Source: Campylobacterota bacterium (GTDB taxonomy: Bacteria > Campylobacterota > Campylobacteria > Campylobacterales > Nitratiruptoraceae). From it: DNA of 56,385 nt. Position 1 is the stretch's first letter, and each line of letters opens with the position of its first letter. The notes under the pieces were generated by a model. It was not told where the DNA came from. It did not search any database and was given only the letters and a program-made list of their open reading frames with translations. The stretch covers positions 1 to 56,385 of the forward strand of contig PUXX01000026.1 of NCBI GenBank assembly GCA_009659895.1. Direction: 5' to 3'. A program made the position numbers and the translations under genes. Positions 1 to 8,638 of the stretch are shown here, piece after piece.

Positions 1-1166
1 CCGCTCACCTTCACCAGACTCACGATAGGAGCGAAGACCTCCTCGCAGACTATCTGCATATCGTCGGTAACGTCGGCCAAGATGGCCGGATAGAAGTATC
101 GCCCCTCACGTCTTCCTTCCAAAATAGGACGAGCCCCCTGCTCGATGGCGCTTCTCATCCAGCGCTCGGCCCTTATCGCTGCCTCCTCGTTGATAAGAGG
201 CCCCATGAAAGTATCGGGCTCATAGGGATCACCCACCTTGAGCTTTTTCGTATCTTCGGCCAAGGCCTTGGCGAACTCCTCGTAGACCTTTTCGTGGACA
301 TAGATGCGCTGCAAGCTGATGCATACCTGCCCGCTGTTGATAAAAGCCCCGACCGCACACCGTCCAGCAGCCTCCTTGATATCGGCGCTCTCGTCGATGA
401 ATGTGGCGGCGTTGCCCCCAAGTTCTAGGCTAATTTTTTTGATACCGGCATTTTGTGTGATGATCTTGCCTACTTGGACACTTCCAGTAAAGCTTATCTT
501 TCTTGGAATATCGCTCCTAACAAGCGCCGATCCCACCTCAGCATCTCCGTAGACGACACTGAGCATATCGGGCACGGCGTATTCGCTCTCAATGAAGAGC
601 TTGGCCAGCTTATAGCCTGTCAGCGGAGCTTCCGGGGTCGGCTTGTAGACGACGGAGTTGCCGGCTACCAGAGCCGGGGCCAGCTTGTGAGCGGAGAGGT
701 TGAGGGGGAAATTAAAGGGTGTGATGGCCACCACCACCCCTAAAGGCACTCTTTTGTAATAGCTCATGGTGCGTCTGCCGCTTGGCGTAGCATCGGTGTT
801 GATAGTCTCTCCTCCAAGTCCTACGGCAAAATCGGCGCTCAGCTCGATAGTCTCGATAGCCCGATCGACCTCTACGCGGCTGAAGCTAATGGGCTTGCCG
901 ATCTCTTTGGTAATGGTGAGGGCAAACTCCTCTTTACGCTCTTTGAGCTTTGCCGCTACGTCTCTGAGCCACTGGACTCTGCGAGACAGGGGCGTGAATT
1001 TATGCTTCTCAAAAGCCTCCTTGGCAATGCGAAGGGCCTTGTTCGCGTCCTCAGCATCACATACAGGATAAAGAGCGACCACTTTATCGTTGAAGGGGCT
1101 TTTGATTTCTCTTTTTTTCTCTTTCATCGCCGGTGTCGAACCAAAATAGATCTTCGCCTCTTCCAT
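1..1166 (-). CDS. NAD(P)-dependent aldehyde dehydrogenase, C-terminus cut off by the window
   Basis: Oxidises an aldehyde to its acid with NAD(P)+; the substrate is not certain. About 388 codons are present, against roughly 475 for the family. The catalytic set is intact: Asn152 in PFNFP, Glu248 in LELGGN and nucleophile Cys282 in SGQVCIS. The TPFNFPLNL region resembles lactaldehyde and non-phosphorylating glyceraldehyde-3-phosphate dehydrogenases more than betaine-aldehyde types. The ATG at 1166 follows AAGGAGAAGGG, a strong ribosome binding site. It is divergent from ilvE. The family call is firm and the substrate is inference. Confidence 0.9.
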   Translation of the reverse strand, partial: MEEAKIYFGSTPAMKEKKREIKSPFNDKVVALYPVCDAEDANKALRIAKEAFEKHKFTPLSRRVQWLRDVAAKLKERKEEFALTITKEIGKPISFSRVEVDRAIETIELSADFAVGLGGETINTDATPSGRRTMSYYKRVPLGVVVAITPFNFPLNLSAHKLAPALVAGNSVVYKPTPEAPLTGYKLAKLFIESEYAVPDMLSVVYGDAEVGSALVRSDIPRKISFTGSVQVGKIITQNAGIKKISLELGGNAATFIDESADIKEAAGRCAVGAFINSGQVCISLQRIYVHEKVYEEFAKALAEDTKKLKVGDPYEPDTFMGPLINEEAAIRAERWMRSAIEQGARPILEGRREGRYFYPAILADVTDDMQIVCEEVFAPIVSLVKVS

Positions 1167-1194
1167 CCCTTCTCCTTGCATTTAGCGTTTGCTG

Positions 1195-1200
1195 ATTATA
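1195..1200 (-). promoter_or_regulatory. -10 box of the aldehyde dehydrogenase promoter
   Basis: On the minus strand a perfect TATAAT, within GGATATAAT, ends 28 bases before the ATG at 1166. There is no good -35, only ATATTG at 17-base spacing, but the upstream DNA is AT-rich with runs of A and T, as is common for Campylobacterota sigma-70 promoters. Confidence 0.45.
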
Positions 1201-1269
1201 TCCTATTATTTTTTAAACAATATTTTGATAGACTTGAGCCGTTTTATAAAGGTAAAAAGGATAGCAAAA

Positions 1270-2184
1270 GTGGAAAAAGCGAAATATATTTGGATGAACC
1301 AGGAGTTTGTACCCTGGGATGAGGCGAAGGTCCATGTCCTCACCCATACCCTCCACTACGGCAACGGTGTCTTTGAGGGTACGAGAGCCTACAAGACCGA
1401 CAAAGGTCTGGCAATCTTTCGCCTTCGCGATCACACCAAAAGGCTGCTCAACTCCGCAAAAATCACCGCCATCAAGGTCCCCTACTCCCTAGAAGAACTC
1501 GAAAAAGCGCAGATAGAGCTCTTGCGAAAAAACGAGTTTGATGGCAACGTCTACATCCGTCCCCTGGTCTATCTGGGCTATGGCGTCATGGGGCTCTACC
1601 ACGTCAACGCTCCGGTAGAAGTCGCCATTGCAGCGTGGAAGTGGGGAGCCTATCTGGGTGATGAGGGGCTAGAGAGCGGCATTCGGGTCAAGATCAGCTC
1701 CTTTGCCAGAAACAGCGTCAAATCGACTATGGGCAAAGCCAAAGCGGTGGCCAACTACCTCAACTCCCAGATGGCAAAGTATGAAGCCATCATCGCCGGA
1801 TACGAAGAGGCGCTCCTTTTGGACGAGGAGGGATTCGTGGCCGAGGGGAGCGGTGAGTGTATCTTTATCGTGCGAGACGGCGTGCTCATCAGCCCGCCCA
1901 ACGACAATTCACTAGAATCCATCACCCAGGCCACCGTCTTGGAGATCGCCCGCAAAAAGGGGATCCCCATCGAGCGACGCAGAATCACCAGAGACGAGGT
2001 CTATATCGCAGACGAGGCCTTCTTCACCGGCACCGCCGCCGAGGTGACCCCTATTCGCGAGGTGGACGGGCGAGTGATCGGCGAAGGGAAGCGAGGAGCC
2101 ATGACCAAAGAGCTCCAAGATGCCTATTTCGACATCGTCTACGGGCGCAACCTAGACTTCGAACACTATCTAACCTACATCTAA
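1270..2184 (+). CDS. ilvE: branched-chain amino acid aminotransferase
   Basis: Pyridoxal-phosphate enzyme that transfers amino groups between glutamate and the keto acids of Leu, Ile and Val, the last step of their synthesis. Fold-type IV features are visible: HYGNGVFEGTRAY near residue 30, IRPLVYLGYG near 97, the probable PLP lysine Lys158 in KAVANYLN, and SGECIF near 195. I start it at GTG 1270, after AAAAAGGA at proper spacing, giving 304 residues, the normal family length; a longer frame from 1189 would add an unconserved hydrophobic tail. The stop codon merges with the ribosome binding site of the SPFH gene, so the two are probably cotranscribed. Confidence 0.95.
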   Translation: MEKAKYIWMNQEFVPWDEAKVHVLTHTLHYGNGVFEGTRAYKTDKGLAIFRLRDHTKRLLNSAKITAIKVPYSLEELEKAQIELLRKNEFDGNVYIRPLVYLGYGVMGLYHVNAPVEVAIAAWKWGAYLGDEGLESGIRVKISSFARNSVKSTMGKAKAVANYLNSQMAKYEAIIAGYEEALLLDEEGFVAEGSGECIFIVRDGVLISPPNDNSLESITQATVLEIARKKGIPIERRRITRDEVYIADEAFFTGTAAEVTPIREVDGRVIGEGKRGAMTKELQDAYFDIVYGRNLDFEHYLTYI

Positions 2185-2193
2185 GGAGGCGAC

Positions 2194-3234
2194 ATGCCAG
2201 CGGATCTCAACGACTATTTCAAAAAGAAGATGGACGAGAACGAGCCTTCTCGGCCGTTCCAAGACTTGGGCAAGAAAGCCACCATCATCTACGTCATCAT
2301 CGCCATCGCGGTGCTCATCATCATCGCCAAACCTTACACCATCATCCAGTCGGGCGAAGTGGGCATCAAGGTAACGGCAGGAAAGTTCGATCCCATCCCC
2401 CTGGGGCCAGGTATTCACTTCTTCATACCCGGCATCCAAAAGATCATCAAAGTAGATACGAAAGTGCGTATCATCAACTACAAAAGCGAACGTGACACCG
2501 CCTTTGGCAACATCAACGAAGGAATCATCGAAAAGCCGGCCATCAGCGTCTTGGACGCCAGGGGCCTGCCGGTGAGCATCGATCTTACCGTCCAGTACCG
2601 TCTCAATCCCGCCAACGCACCCCAGACCATCGCCACGTGGGGACTTAGCTGGGAAGAAAAGCTCATCAACGCCGTGGTGCGAGAAGTAGTGCGAAACGTG
2701 ATCGGGCGCTACAAAGCCGAAGAGCTTCCCGTAAAGCGAAACGAGATCGCCACCCTCATCGAGCAAGAGATCCGCAAAAAGATCGACAGCTTCAAGAACA
2801 AACCGGTCTTTTTGGAGTCGGTCCAGCTACGCGAGATCAACCTCCCACCAAAAATCAAAGAACAGATCGAACGGGTCCAGATCGCCAAACAGGAAGCAGA
2901 GCGGATGAAGTACGAGGTCGAAAAGGCCAAGCAAGAGGCTGAAAAACGAGCAGCCCAAGCCAGAGGTGAAGCAGAAGCCAAGAAGATTCGAGCCCAAGGA
3001 GAAGCGGAACGAATCATGATCGAAGCCAAAGCAAAAGCCCAAGCGAACCTGGAAATCGGCAGAAGCGTCACACCAGAACTCCTCAATCTCAAGCAGATCG
3101 AGGTGCAGGGCAAATTCAACGAAGCCCTCAAGACCAACAAAGACGCCAAGATCTTCCTCACGCCAGGAGGCGCGGTGCCCAATATCTGGATCGACGCCAA
3201 GGATAAACAAAGAGCGACCGCAATCACCAGATAA
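2194..3234 (+). CDS. SPFH/Band 7 (prohibitin-like) membrane protein
   Basis: Membrane-anchored scaffold of the stomatin/prohibitin/HflK-HflC superfamily; such proteins form oligomers at the inner membrane and often modulate proteases or membrane domains. A single membrane segment lies at about residues 29-46. The SPFH domain follows (about 48-230), beginning with YTIIQSGEVGIKV, then a long charged coiled coil rich in Glu, Ala, Lys and Arg (about 225-290). The start ATG sits behind AAGGAGG at 2183-2189. From memory, C. jejuni also has such a gene beside ilvE (Cj0268c/Cj0269c), which suggests an old pairing with no clear functional link. Its client is unknown. Confidence 0.88.
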   Translation: MPADLNDYFKKKMDENEPSRPFQDLGKKATIIYVIIAIAVLIIIAKPYTIIQSGEVGIKVTAGKFDPIPLGPGIHFFIPGIQKIIKVDTKVRIINYKSERDTAFGNINEGIIEKPAISVLDARGLPVSIDLTVQYRLNPANAPQTIATWGLSWEEKLINAVVREVVRNVIGRYKAEELPVKRNEIATLIEQEIRKKIDSFKNKPVFLESVQLREINLPPKIKEQIERVQIAKQEAERMKYEVEKAKQEAEKRAAQARGEAEAKKIRAQGEAERIMIEAKAKAQANLEIGRSVTPELLNLKQIEVQGKFNEALKTNKDAKIFLTPGGAVPNIWIDAKDKQRATAITR

Positions 3235-3238
3235 TCCC

Positions 3239-3256
3239 TCGCGGCTTTGGCCGCGA
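3239..3256 (+). other. intercistronic stem-loop ahead of hisIE
   Basis: Perfect 7-base-pair GC-rich stem TCGCGGC/GCCGCGA with a TTTG loop, starting five bases after the SPFH stop and ending five bases before the AAGGAG site of hisIE. There is no T-run, so it is not a classic terminator. It could stabilise the upstream mRNA end or reduce read-through into hisIE. Confidence 0.5.
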
Positions 3257-3270
3257 AGAAAAGGAGTCCC

Positions 3271-3948
3271 ATGAACTTTGCCATCGACTGGCAAAAACAT
3301 CCCCTTATCCCAGCCATCGTCCAAGACGCCGATACCGCAGAGGTGCTGATGCTAGCCTACATGAACGAAGAGGCTCTGCAAAAGAGCCTCTCCACCGGTT
3401 TTGCCCACTACTACTCCAGAAGCCGCCAAAAGCTTTGGAAAAAAGGGGAATCAAGCGGTAACACCCAAGAGATCGTCGATATCAAACTCGACTGCGACAG
3501 CGACACGATCTTGCTCAAAGTCCGTCAAAAGGGCCCGGCCTGTCATACCGGACGCAAGAGCTGCTTCTACAAAGACCTCAAATCGGGCTCCATCACCCAC
3601 GAGCCTATTGCCGATCCCGATGAGATGTACAGCGACGTCGTCGATAGACTCTACCACGTCATCCAAGAGAAAAAAGAGGCCGATCCCACCACTAGCTGGA
3701 CGGCGAAGCTCTTTAGCAAAGGCGAAAACGCTATTTTAAAAAAAGTGGCCGAAGAGGCGGCGGAGTTTTGCTTCGCGATCAAAGACGACGACAAAGACGA
3801 GATCGTCTACGAGTGCGCCGATCTGGTCTACCACGCCCTCGTGGCCTTGGCACTTCGAGACATCTCCCCAGAACTTGTGCGCAAAGAGCTCAAGCGACGC
3901 TTTGGCACAAGCGGTATCGAAGAGAAAGCCTCAAGGAGCGATAGATGA
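3271..3948 (+). CDS. hisI: bifunctional phosphoribosyl-AMP cyclohydrolase / phosphoribosyl-ATP pyrophosphatase
   Basis: Catalyses steps 2 and 3 of histidine synthesis in the cytoplasm. The N-terminal HisI domain (about residues 1-105) has [16 protein letters not shown], the DCDSDT metal site and the Cys pair around [13 protein letters not shown]. The C-terminal HisE domain (about 115-215) has KVAEEAAEF and the DLVYHALV helix. The ATG at 3271 follows AAGGAG; a TTG further upstream (3247) lies inside the stem-loop and is unlikely. It is 225 residues, normal for the fused enzyme (hisIE). The stop overlaps the next start as ATGA, so the RNase T2 gene is probably translationally coupled. Confidence 0.95.
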   Translation: MNFAIDWQKHPLIPAIVQDADTAEVLMLAYMNEEALQKSLSTGFAHYYSRSRQKLWKKGESSGNTQEIVDIKLDCDSDTILLKVRQKGPACHTGRKSCFYKDLKSGSITHEPIADPDEMYSDVVDRLYHVIQEKKEADPTTSWTAKLFSKGENAILKKVAEEAAEFCFAIKDDDKDEIVYECADLVYHALVALALRDISPELVRKELKRRFGTSGIEEKASRSDR

Positions 3949-4601
3949 GAAAAATTTTAGCGCTTTTACTCCTTAGTCTCACTCTCTTGGCCGGCGAAGC
4001 GGTCTTGGCGGTACAGTGGTTCCCAAGTGTCTGCAAAGTCCACCGCTACAAATCCTGCAAACGCCCCATTCCCTTTTGGCTGACCCACTTCACCCTCCAC
4101 GGACTCTGGCCCAAAGGCAAAAGCTACTGTGGCGTCGATGCCAGAAGCCGCATGCTGGATAAAAAAGGGAGATGGGATGCGATCCCACTCAAGCTCAAAC
4201 CATCCTTAGCTGAGCTGCTTTTTACCTATATGCCCGGCTACGCCGATGGACTCCACAAGCATGAGTGGGTCAAACACGGCAGCTGCTACGCCAAAAGCCC
4301 TGAGATCTACTTCCTCGACGCCATCTCCTTGGTCTCCCAGCTCAACCAATCGGCGGTGCGGCAGTTTTTCTTGGATCATCGGGGCAAAAGGGTCCAGACC
4401 TACAAAATCCGCCAAGCCTTCGACAAAGCCTACTTCAAAGGTGCGGGAAAGAGGGTGAAATTTATCTGCCGCAAAGGGTATCTGACAGAGATGCGCATCA
4501 ACCTCAAAGGAACCATCACCCCTCAAACTCCACTCTACGATCTACTCAAAAAAGCAAGAAAGACCAGACTGGGCTGCAAGCGGGGTCTTATCGCCAGATA
4601 A
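3945..4601 (+). CDS. secreted ribonuclease T2 family protein
   Basis: Broad-specificity RNase that cleaves through a 2',3'-cyclic phosphate; relatives such as E. coli RNase I act in the periplasm. A signal peptide is clear ([19 protein letters not shown]). Both active-site motifs are present: HGLWP with His52, and HEWVKHGSC with His106, Glu107 and His111. Several cysteines suit disulfides after export. It is 218 residues, a little shorter than RNase I. It overlaps hisIE by four bases although nothing links the functions. The family call is firm; the physiological role (RNA scavenging or phosphate supply) is inference. Confidence 0.9.
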   Translation: MRKILALLLLSLTLLAGEAVLAVQWFPSVCKVHRYKSCKRPIPFWLTHFTLHGLWPKGKSYCGVDARSRMLDKKGRWDAIPLKLKPSLAELLFTYMPGYADGLHKHEWVKHGSCYAKSPEIYFLDAISLVSQLNQSAVRQFFLDHRGKRVQTYKIRQAFDKAYFKGAGKRVKFICRKGYLTEMRINLKGTITPQTPLYDLLKKARKTRLGCKRGLIAR

Positions 4602-4669
4602 GCCCCTTTGGCTCACAACTTCAAAAATGGATTTGCGCATATATATTTAGCCTTATTCACTAAAATTAT

Positions 4670-4698
4670 TTGACATTAAGAAATCATTAAGATATAAT
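4670..4698 (+). promoter_or_regulatory. perfect consensus sigma-70 promoter of the yfdX-like gene
   Basis: TTGACA at 4670-4675, a 17-base spacer, and TATAAT at 4693-4698: both boxes and the spacing are exact. The predicted start is near 4705, leaving a leader of about 23 bases with AAAGGAGG before the ATG. It is the best promoter in the window and implies high or stress-level expression. Confidence 0.85.
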
Positions 4699-4727
4699 GT
4701 TACAACAAAAACATAAAGGAGGCTAAC

Positions 4728-5579
4728 ATGGCTAAACGAATGAAGGAAAACAAAGAGGTGACCAAAAAGGTCCAAGAAGCCAAAAACGACTACGTCGATC
4801 AAAAGGATCGCACCGTTTCCACAGAAGCGGTCGAAGCTGTCAATATGGTCGTAGAGGTGATCGAGCATCTCCAATCCAAAAATAAAGAAGAGGCCCTTAA
4901 GACCATTGAGCAGGTTCTAGGAAAGCTCGAGGTCCTCATCGCAAGAGATCCAGATCTCCAGCTCGTCCCCGTCAATGTCCAAGAGCAGATCGTGGACTTC
5001 CCAGGTACAGTGGACGATATCATTGAGATCAAGAAGGTGGTCAAGGCCCTCATCGACGAGGGAGAGCTCCAAAAGGCCAGAGATATCATGCTCAATCTAG
5101 CAAGTGAGCTCGATATCTTCATTACAGCCCTGCCTATAGGCACCTACCCGGTGGCGATCAAAGCGATCATCCCTCTCATCGAACAAGAAAAATATGATGA
5201 GGCGATCGCTCTCTTGGCAGAAGTGCTTGAGACATTAGTGCTTGAAAAGATCGTCATCCCATTGCCGGTGCTTAGAGCTACCATGGCGATAGAGCGAGCC
5301 AGTGAACTTACAAAAGGTAAAGAAGATGCAAACAAAGAAGAGCTCAAAGAGCTTCTAGCATATGCCAAAGAGCAGCTCTTGCTTGCCCAGGCTCTAGGAT
5401 ATGGCAAAGTAGAAGAGGACTACAAACCGCTCCTAGAAGAGATCGAAAAGATCGAAAAGATCCTAGGAAGCGACGAGTCTACCAAAGATATCTTCGAGAC
5501 GCTCAAAGAGAAACTCAAAGGCTTCATGGCCACTTTCAACAAGGTCAAAGAGCCGACCCAAATGCCTCAAGCTCAATAA
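4728..5579 (+). CDS. YfdX family protein without a signal peptide
   Basis: YfdX proteins are helical proteins of unclear function; E. coli YfdX is exported and induced by the EvgA acid/drug-resistance regulator. Here the first 25 residues are charged and lack a signal peptide, so this copy is predicted cytoplasmic. The body (about 28-240) shows the repeated helical pattern of the family, with VEAVNMVVEVIEHL, LKTIEQVLGKLEVL and the central FPGTVDDI segment. The 283 residues are rich in Glu, Lys, Leu and Ile. It stands alone, and its last seven bases overlap the convergent radical SAM gene. The family call rests on recall of the pattern. Confidence 0.75.
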   Translation: MAKRMKENKEVTKKVQEAKNDYVDQKDRTVSTEAVEAVNMVVEVIEHLQSKNKEEALKTIEQVLGKLEVLIARDPDLQLVPVNVQEQIVDFPGTVDDIIEIKKVVKALIDEGELQKARDIMLNLASELDIFITALPIGTYPVAIKAIIPLIEQEKYDEAIALLAEVLETLVLEKIVIPLPVLRATMAIERASELTKGKEDANKEELKELLAYAKEQLLLAQALGYGKVEEDYKPLLEEIEKIEKILGSDESTKDIFETLKEKLKGFMATFNKVKEPTQMPQAQ

Positions 5580-6532
5580 CGCAGCCCTCGAGCCGCCAAT
5601 GCGGCTCGAATGGCTCTTAGCTGATCATTTTTGTCGGCGCACCACGAAGGCGCCAGCAAAGTACTATCCCCGATCCCCGCCGTCACACGCTGCACGATCA
5701 TATCCCTTGGCAAAATCTCGAAAGCCTCAAGAAGCGTAGCGATATACTCCTCTTGCGTTATTGGCGTAAAACGCCCCTTGTGATACTCGATGGCAAGCGC
5801 CGTATTCCTTACCACATAGAGAGGATGAATCTTTATGCTATCGATCCCCCACTCGACCGATTTTTTTACTGTGTGAAGCATCATGGAGCGATCTTCGCCC
5901 GGCAGACCGAAAATGACGTGGCCGCAGACGTTGAGCCCTCTTTTCTTGCTCTTTTCGATCCACTCTTGGACGTTTTTGCTATCATGGCCTCTATTGATCC
6001 GCTCCAGCGTCTCGTCGAAGACGCTCTGGATCCCATACTCTATCCAGATCTCATACTCTTTGGAAAGATCGGCCAGATAGTCCAAAATCTCTTCGCTTAC
6101 GCTATCGCTTCTGGTGCCAATACTGAGTCCTATGCACTCTGGCTGGGCCAGAGCGTGGGAGTAGAGCTTTTGGAGGGTATCAAGTGGGGCGTAGGTGTTG
6201 GTGAAGGCCTGGAAATAGGCCAAGAACTTCTCATAGCCCCTCTCTTGGTAATATCCGGCGGTAGCCCCATACTGGGCTTCGATCTCTTGGAGCTGGCGCT
6301 CGAGCAAGGGATTGTCGAGGGAGTCGGGACTGAGGAAAAACTTCTTCGTCTTTGCCAGATTGGGGCTAAAAGATTCATTCTCGCAAAAAGTGCATCCCCC
6401 CTTCGCCACCCGTCCGTCGATATTGGGGCAGGTAAAACCCGAAAGCCCCAAGGGGATCTTCTTGACTCTTTTTTTATACTTTTTTTTGAGGTACTTTCCA
6501 AAGGTGATGATATCTCTCAAGCCGATCCTCAA
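5573..6532 (-). CDS. TIGR01212/YhcC-type radical SAM protein
   Basis: Radical S-adenosylmethionine enzyme of unknown substrate. The cluster motif is the long-spaced form of this subfamily: Cys35, then Cys47 and Cys50 (SGFTCPN...GGCTFC). Further family marks are YFQAFTNTYAPL, LSIGTRSD, WIEYGIQS and HVIFGLPGED. It is 319 residues, normal length. The likely start is TTG at 6532, overlapping the purF stop as TTGA; a second TTG at 6520 with GAGG upstream is possible. It is last in the trxB-dapB-purF series, and its 3' end overlaps the convergent yfdX-like gene. Confidence 0.88.
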   Translation of the reverse strand: MRIGLRDIITFGKYLKKKYKKRVKKIPLGLSGFTCPNIDGRVAKGGCTFCENESFSPNLAKTKKFFLSPDSLDNPLLERQLQEIEAQYGATAGYYQERGYEKFLAYFQAFTNTYAPLDTLQKLYSHALAQPECIGLSIGTRSDSVSEEILDYLADLSKEYEIWIEYGIQSVFDETLERINRGHDSKNVQEWIEKSKKRGLNVCGHVIFGLPGEDRSMMLHTVKKSVEWGIDSIKIHPLYVVRNTALAIEYHKGRFTPITQEEYIATLLEAFEILPRDMIVQRVTAGIGDSTLLAPSWCADKNDQLRAIRAALAARGLRY

Positions 6533-7872
6533 TCGTTTTTATTTGGAACCGGATAGTTCCCGTCAAAACATGCCATACAATAGCTTTGATCGTTGCCCAC
6601 ACTTCGAAGTAATCCCTCGATCGAAAGATAGGCTAAAGTATCGGCGCCGATATATTTTCTCGTCTCCTCCACGCTGTATTTGGAGCTGATGAGCTCCTCT
6701 TTGGTCGGAGTATCGACGCCATAGTAGCAAGGGCCGGTCGTGGGAGGAGCGGAGATGCGCATATGCACCTCCTTGGCTCCAAACTCCTTCAAAATCCCGA
6801 CGATCTTCTTGCTCGTCGTCCCACGCACGATGCTGTCGTCTATGACGATGATCCGTTTGCCCTCGATCACCTTCTTGATAGGATTGAGCTTCATCTTCAC
6901 TTTCAGATCCCGTATCGCTTGGGTCGGCTCGATGAAGGTTCTGCCTACATAGTGGTTTCGGATGATCCCAAGCTCGAAGGGTATGCCGCTCTGCTCGGCA
7001 TACCCAATGGCCGCCGCCACGCCGCTATCGGGTACTGGCACCACCATATCGGCCTCTACCGGATACTCCTTGGCAAGCTCTCGCCCCATCGCCTTGCGGA
7101 GCTTGTAGACACTCTTGCCAAAGATCTGGCTATCGGGCCTTGCGAAGTAGATATACTCAAAGATACATTTGTGGGGTGTGGGCTCAAAAACCTGAATGCT
7201 CCTTGGCTCTTTGCCCTCCTCAAAGACCACAAGCTCTCCAGGACGGATATCTCGCACATACTCCGCACCAATAAGATCAAAGGCACAGGTCTCGCTGGCC
7301 ACCACCCATCCATCACCAAGCCTGGCCATCGATAGTGGCCGAAAGCCGTGGGGATCGCGCATGGCGAACATCTTCTTGCGGCTAAGGATCACCATGGAGT
7401 AGGCCCCCTCGATCCGCTGCAAAGCCTCAATGATGCGATCGTAGAGATGCTCCTTTTGGCTTCTGGCGATGAGATGGATCATATTTTCCGTATCCATGAA
7501 GGTCTGGAAGATCGCTCCTTCTTTGATGAGCTCTCGTCGCACCTCTTTGGCATTGGTGAGGTTGCCGTTGTGGACTACGGCGATCTGGCCCAGATCGTAT
7601 CTGGCAAAAATTGGCTGAGCGTCCAGGACTGAGTCCTCTCCGGCGGTGGAGTATCTGGTATGGCCCACAGCGCTATTGCCCTCAAGCAAAGAGAGCTTCT
7701 TTTCATCGAAGACCTGGGTAACTAGACCTCTGCCTTTGGAGATGTGGATCTTCTCTCCGTCGCTACTGGCTATCCCAGCTGCCTCCTGGCCTCTGTGCTG
7801 CAAGGAAAAGAGCCCAAAATAAGCGAACTTCGCCGCTTCTGGGACACCGAATATTCCGATGACCGAACACAT
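6529..7872 (-). CDS. purF: amidophosphoribosyltransferase
   Basis: First committed step of purine synthesis: glutamine plus PRPP gives 5-phosphoribosylamine. The protein begins Met-Cys-Ser, so the nucleophile Cys2 is exposed by removal of Met alone, without a propeptide. The glutaminase part has LQHRGQEAAGI (about 24-34), HTRYSTAG and VHNGNLTN. The PRPP loop is VIDDSIVRGTTSKKI near residue 346. It is 447 residues. One base separates it from dapB, a neighbour pair also found in C. jejuni. The TTAGGG in the dapB tail is the only candidate ribosome binding site, so coupling to dapB is likely. Confidence 0.96.
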   Translation of the reverse strand: MCSVIGIFGVPEAAKFAYFGLFSLQHRGQEAAGIASSDGEKIHISKGRGLVTQVFDEKKLSLLEGNSAVGHTRYSTAGEDSVLDAQPIFARYDLGQIAVVHNGNLTNAKEVRRELIKEGAIFQTFMDTENMIHLIARSQKEHLYDRIIEALQRIEGAYSMVILSRKKMFAMRDPHGFRPLSMARLGDGWVVASETCAFDLIGAEYVRDIRPGELVVFEEGKEPRSIQVFEPTPHKCIFEYIYFARPDSQIFGKSVYKLRKAMGRELAKEYPVEADMVVPVPDSGVAAAIGYAEQSGIPFELGIIRNHYVGRTFIEPTQAIRDLKVKMKLNPIKKVIEGKRIIVIDDSIVRGTTSKKIVGILKEFGAKEVHMRISAPPTTGPCYYGVDTPTKEELISSKYSVEETRKYIGADTLAYLSIEGLLRSVGNDQSYCMACFDGNYPVPNKND

Positions 7873-7873
7873 C

Positions 7874-8638
7874 TTAAAGCCCTAAGCAATCATCAATGGT
7901 ATAAAGGCCTGGCTCTTGGGAGACCACCCATTTGGCCGCTTTGATGGCCCCCTTGGCGAAGGTGTCACGGCTGGTGGCCGTGTGGTGGAGCTCAATAAAC
8001 TCCCCGTCGTTGTAAAATCCTACCGTGTGACGCCCTACGATATCCCCTCCACGTAGAGCAAAAACACCGATCTCATCTTTGCTTCTCTCACCGATATTGC
8101 CATCTCTGCCACTGACGCGCACCTTGTTTAGATCTAGGCCTCTGGCCCTGGCGGCATACTCCGCCAAAGTAAGCGCCGTACCACTTGGGGCATCCTTTTT
8201 GTATCGATGGTGCATCTCGGTAATTTCGATATCAAAATCTCTTAATTTCTCACTGGTCATTGCCACCAGGCGCTTGAGAATGGCGATCCCCAAACTCATA
8301 TTGGTAGCGTAGAGCACCGGCGCCTTTTGGGCGAGGGTGCGCATGAGGTTTTGCTGATGCTGGCTAAGCCCGGTAGTACCACTCACGAAAGGCTTGGGCT
8401 TTTGCAAGAGCCTCTCCAAAAGGGCCTCGGTACCCTCTGGCAGAGTGAAGTCGATGATGACGTCACTATTGTCAATAAGCGTATCGATATCGTTGGTCAC
8501 CAAAGCGCCTGGCACCTCCAGCTCGATCCCTTCTATGACATGGACGGCACTCACTCTGGCTACTTCGTCATTTTGAAGGTTTTTGATAAGCAGACTCCCT
8601 ACCCGTCCATTTCCTCCATAAATACCAATATTTAGCAT
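7874..8638 (-). CDS. dapB: 4-hydroxy-tetrahydrodipicolinate reductase
   Basis: Reduces the dipicolinate precursor with NAD(P)H in the lysine and diaminopimelate pathway, feeding peptidoglycan synthesis. The N-terminal dinucleotide motif is [10 protein letters not shown], followed by DFTLPEG and SGTTGLS. The catalytic and substrate-binding stretch is [16 protein letters not shown] (about 161-176), with the conserved His pair, Lys and [15 protein letters not shown] marks the tetramerisation domain. It is 254 residues. The start overlaps the end of trxB by seven bases, so trxB, dapB, purF and the radical SAM gene form one operon. Confidence 0.96.
   Translation of the reverse strand: MLNIGIYGGNGRVGSLLIKNLQNDEVARVSAVHVIEGIELEVPGALVTNDIDTLIDNSDVIIDFTLPEGTEALLERLLQKPKPFVSGTTGLSQHQQNLMRTLAQKAPVLYATNMSLGIAILKRLVAMTSEKLRDFDIEITEMHHRYKKDAPSGTALTLAEYAARARGLDLNKVRVSGRDGNIGERSKDEIGVFALRGGDIVGRHTVGFYNDGEFIELHHTATSRDTFAKGAIKAAKWVVSQEPGLYTIDDCLGL

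Noticed and set aside
2170-3324. Several minus-strand frames of 160-200 codons opposite the SPFH gene
   Set aside because: The SPFH and coiled-coil codon pattern leaves antisense frames open; none has a domain.
5753-6556. 267-codon open frame on the plus strand opposite the radical SAM gene
   Set aside because: It mirrors a gene with clear cluster motifs; its own translation has no recognisable domain and no ribosome binding site.
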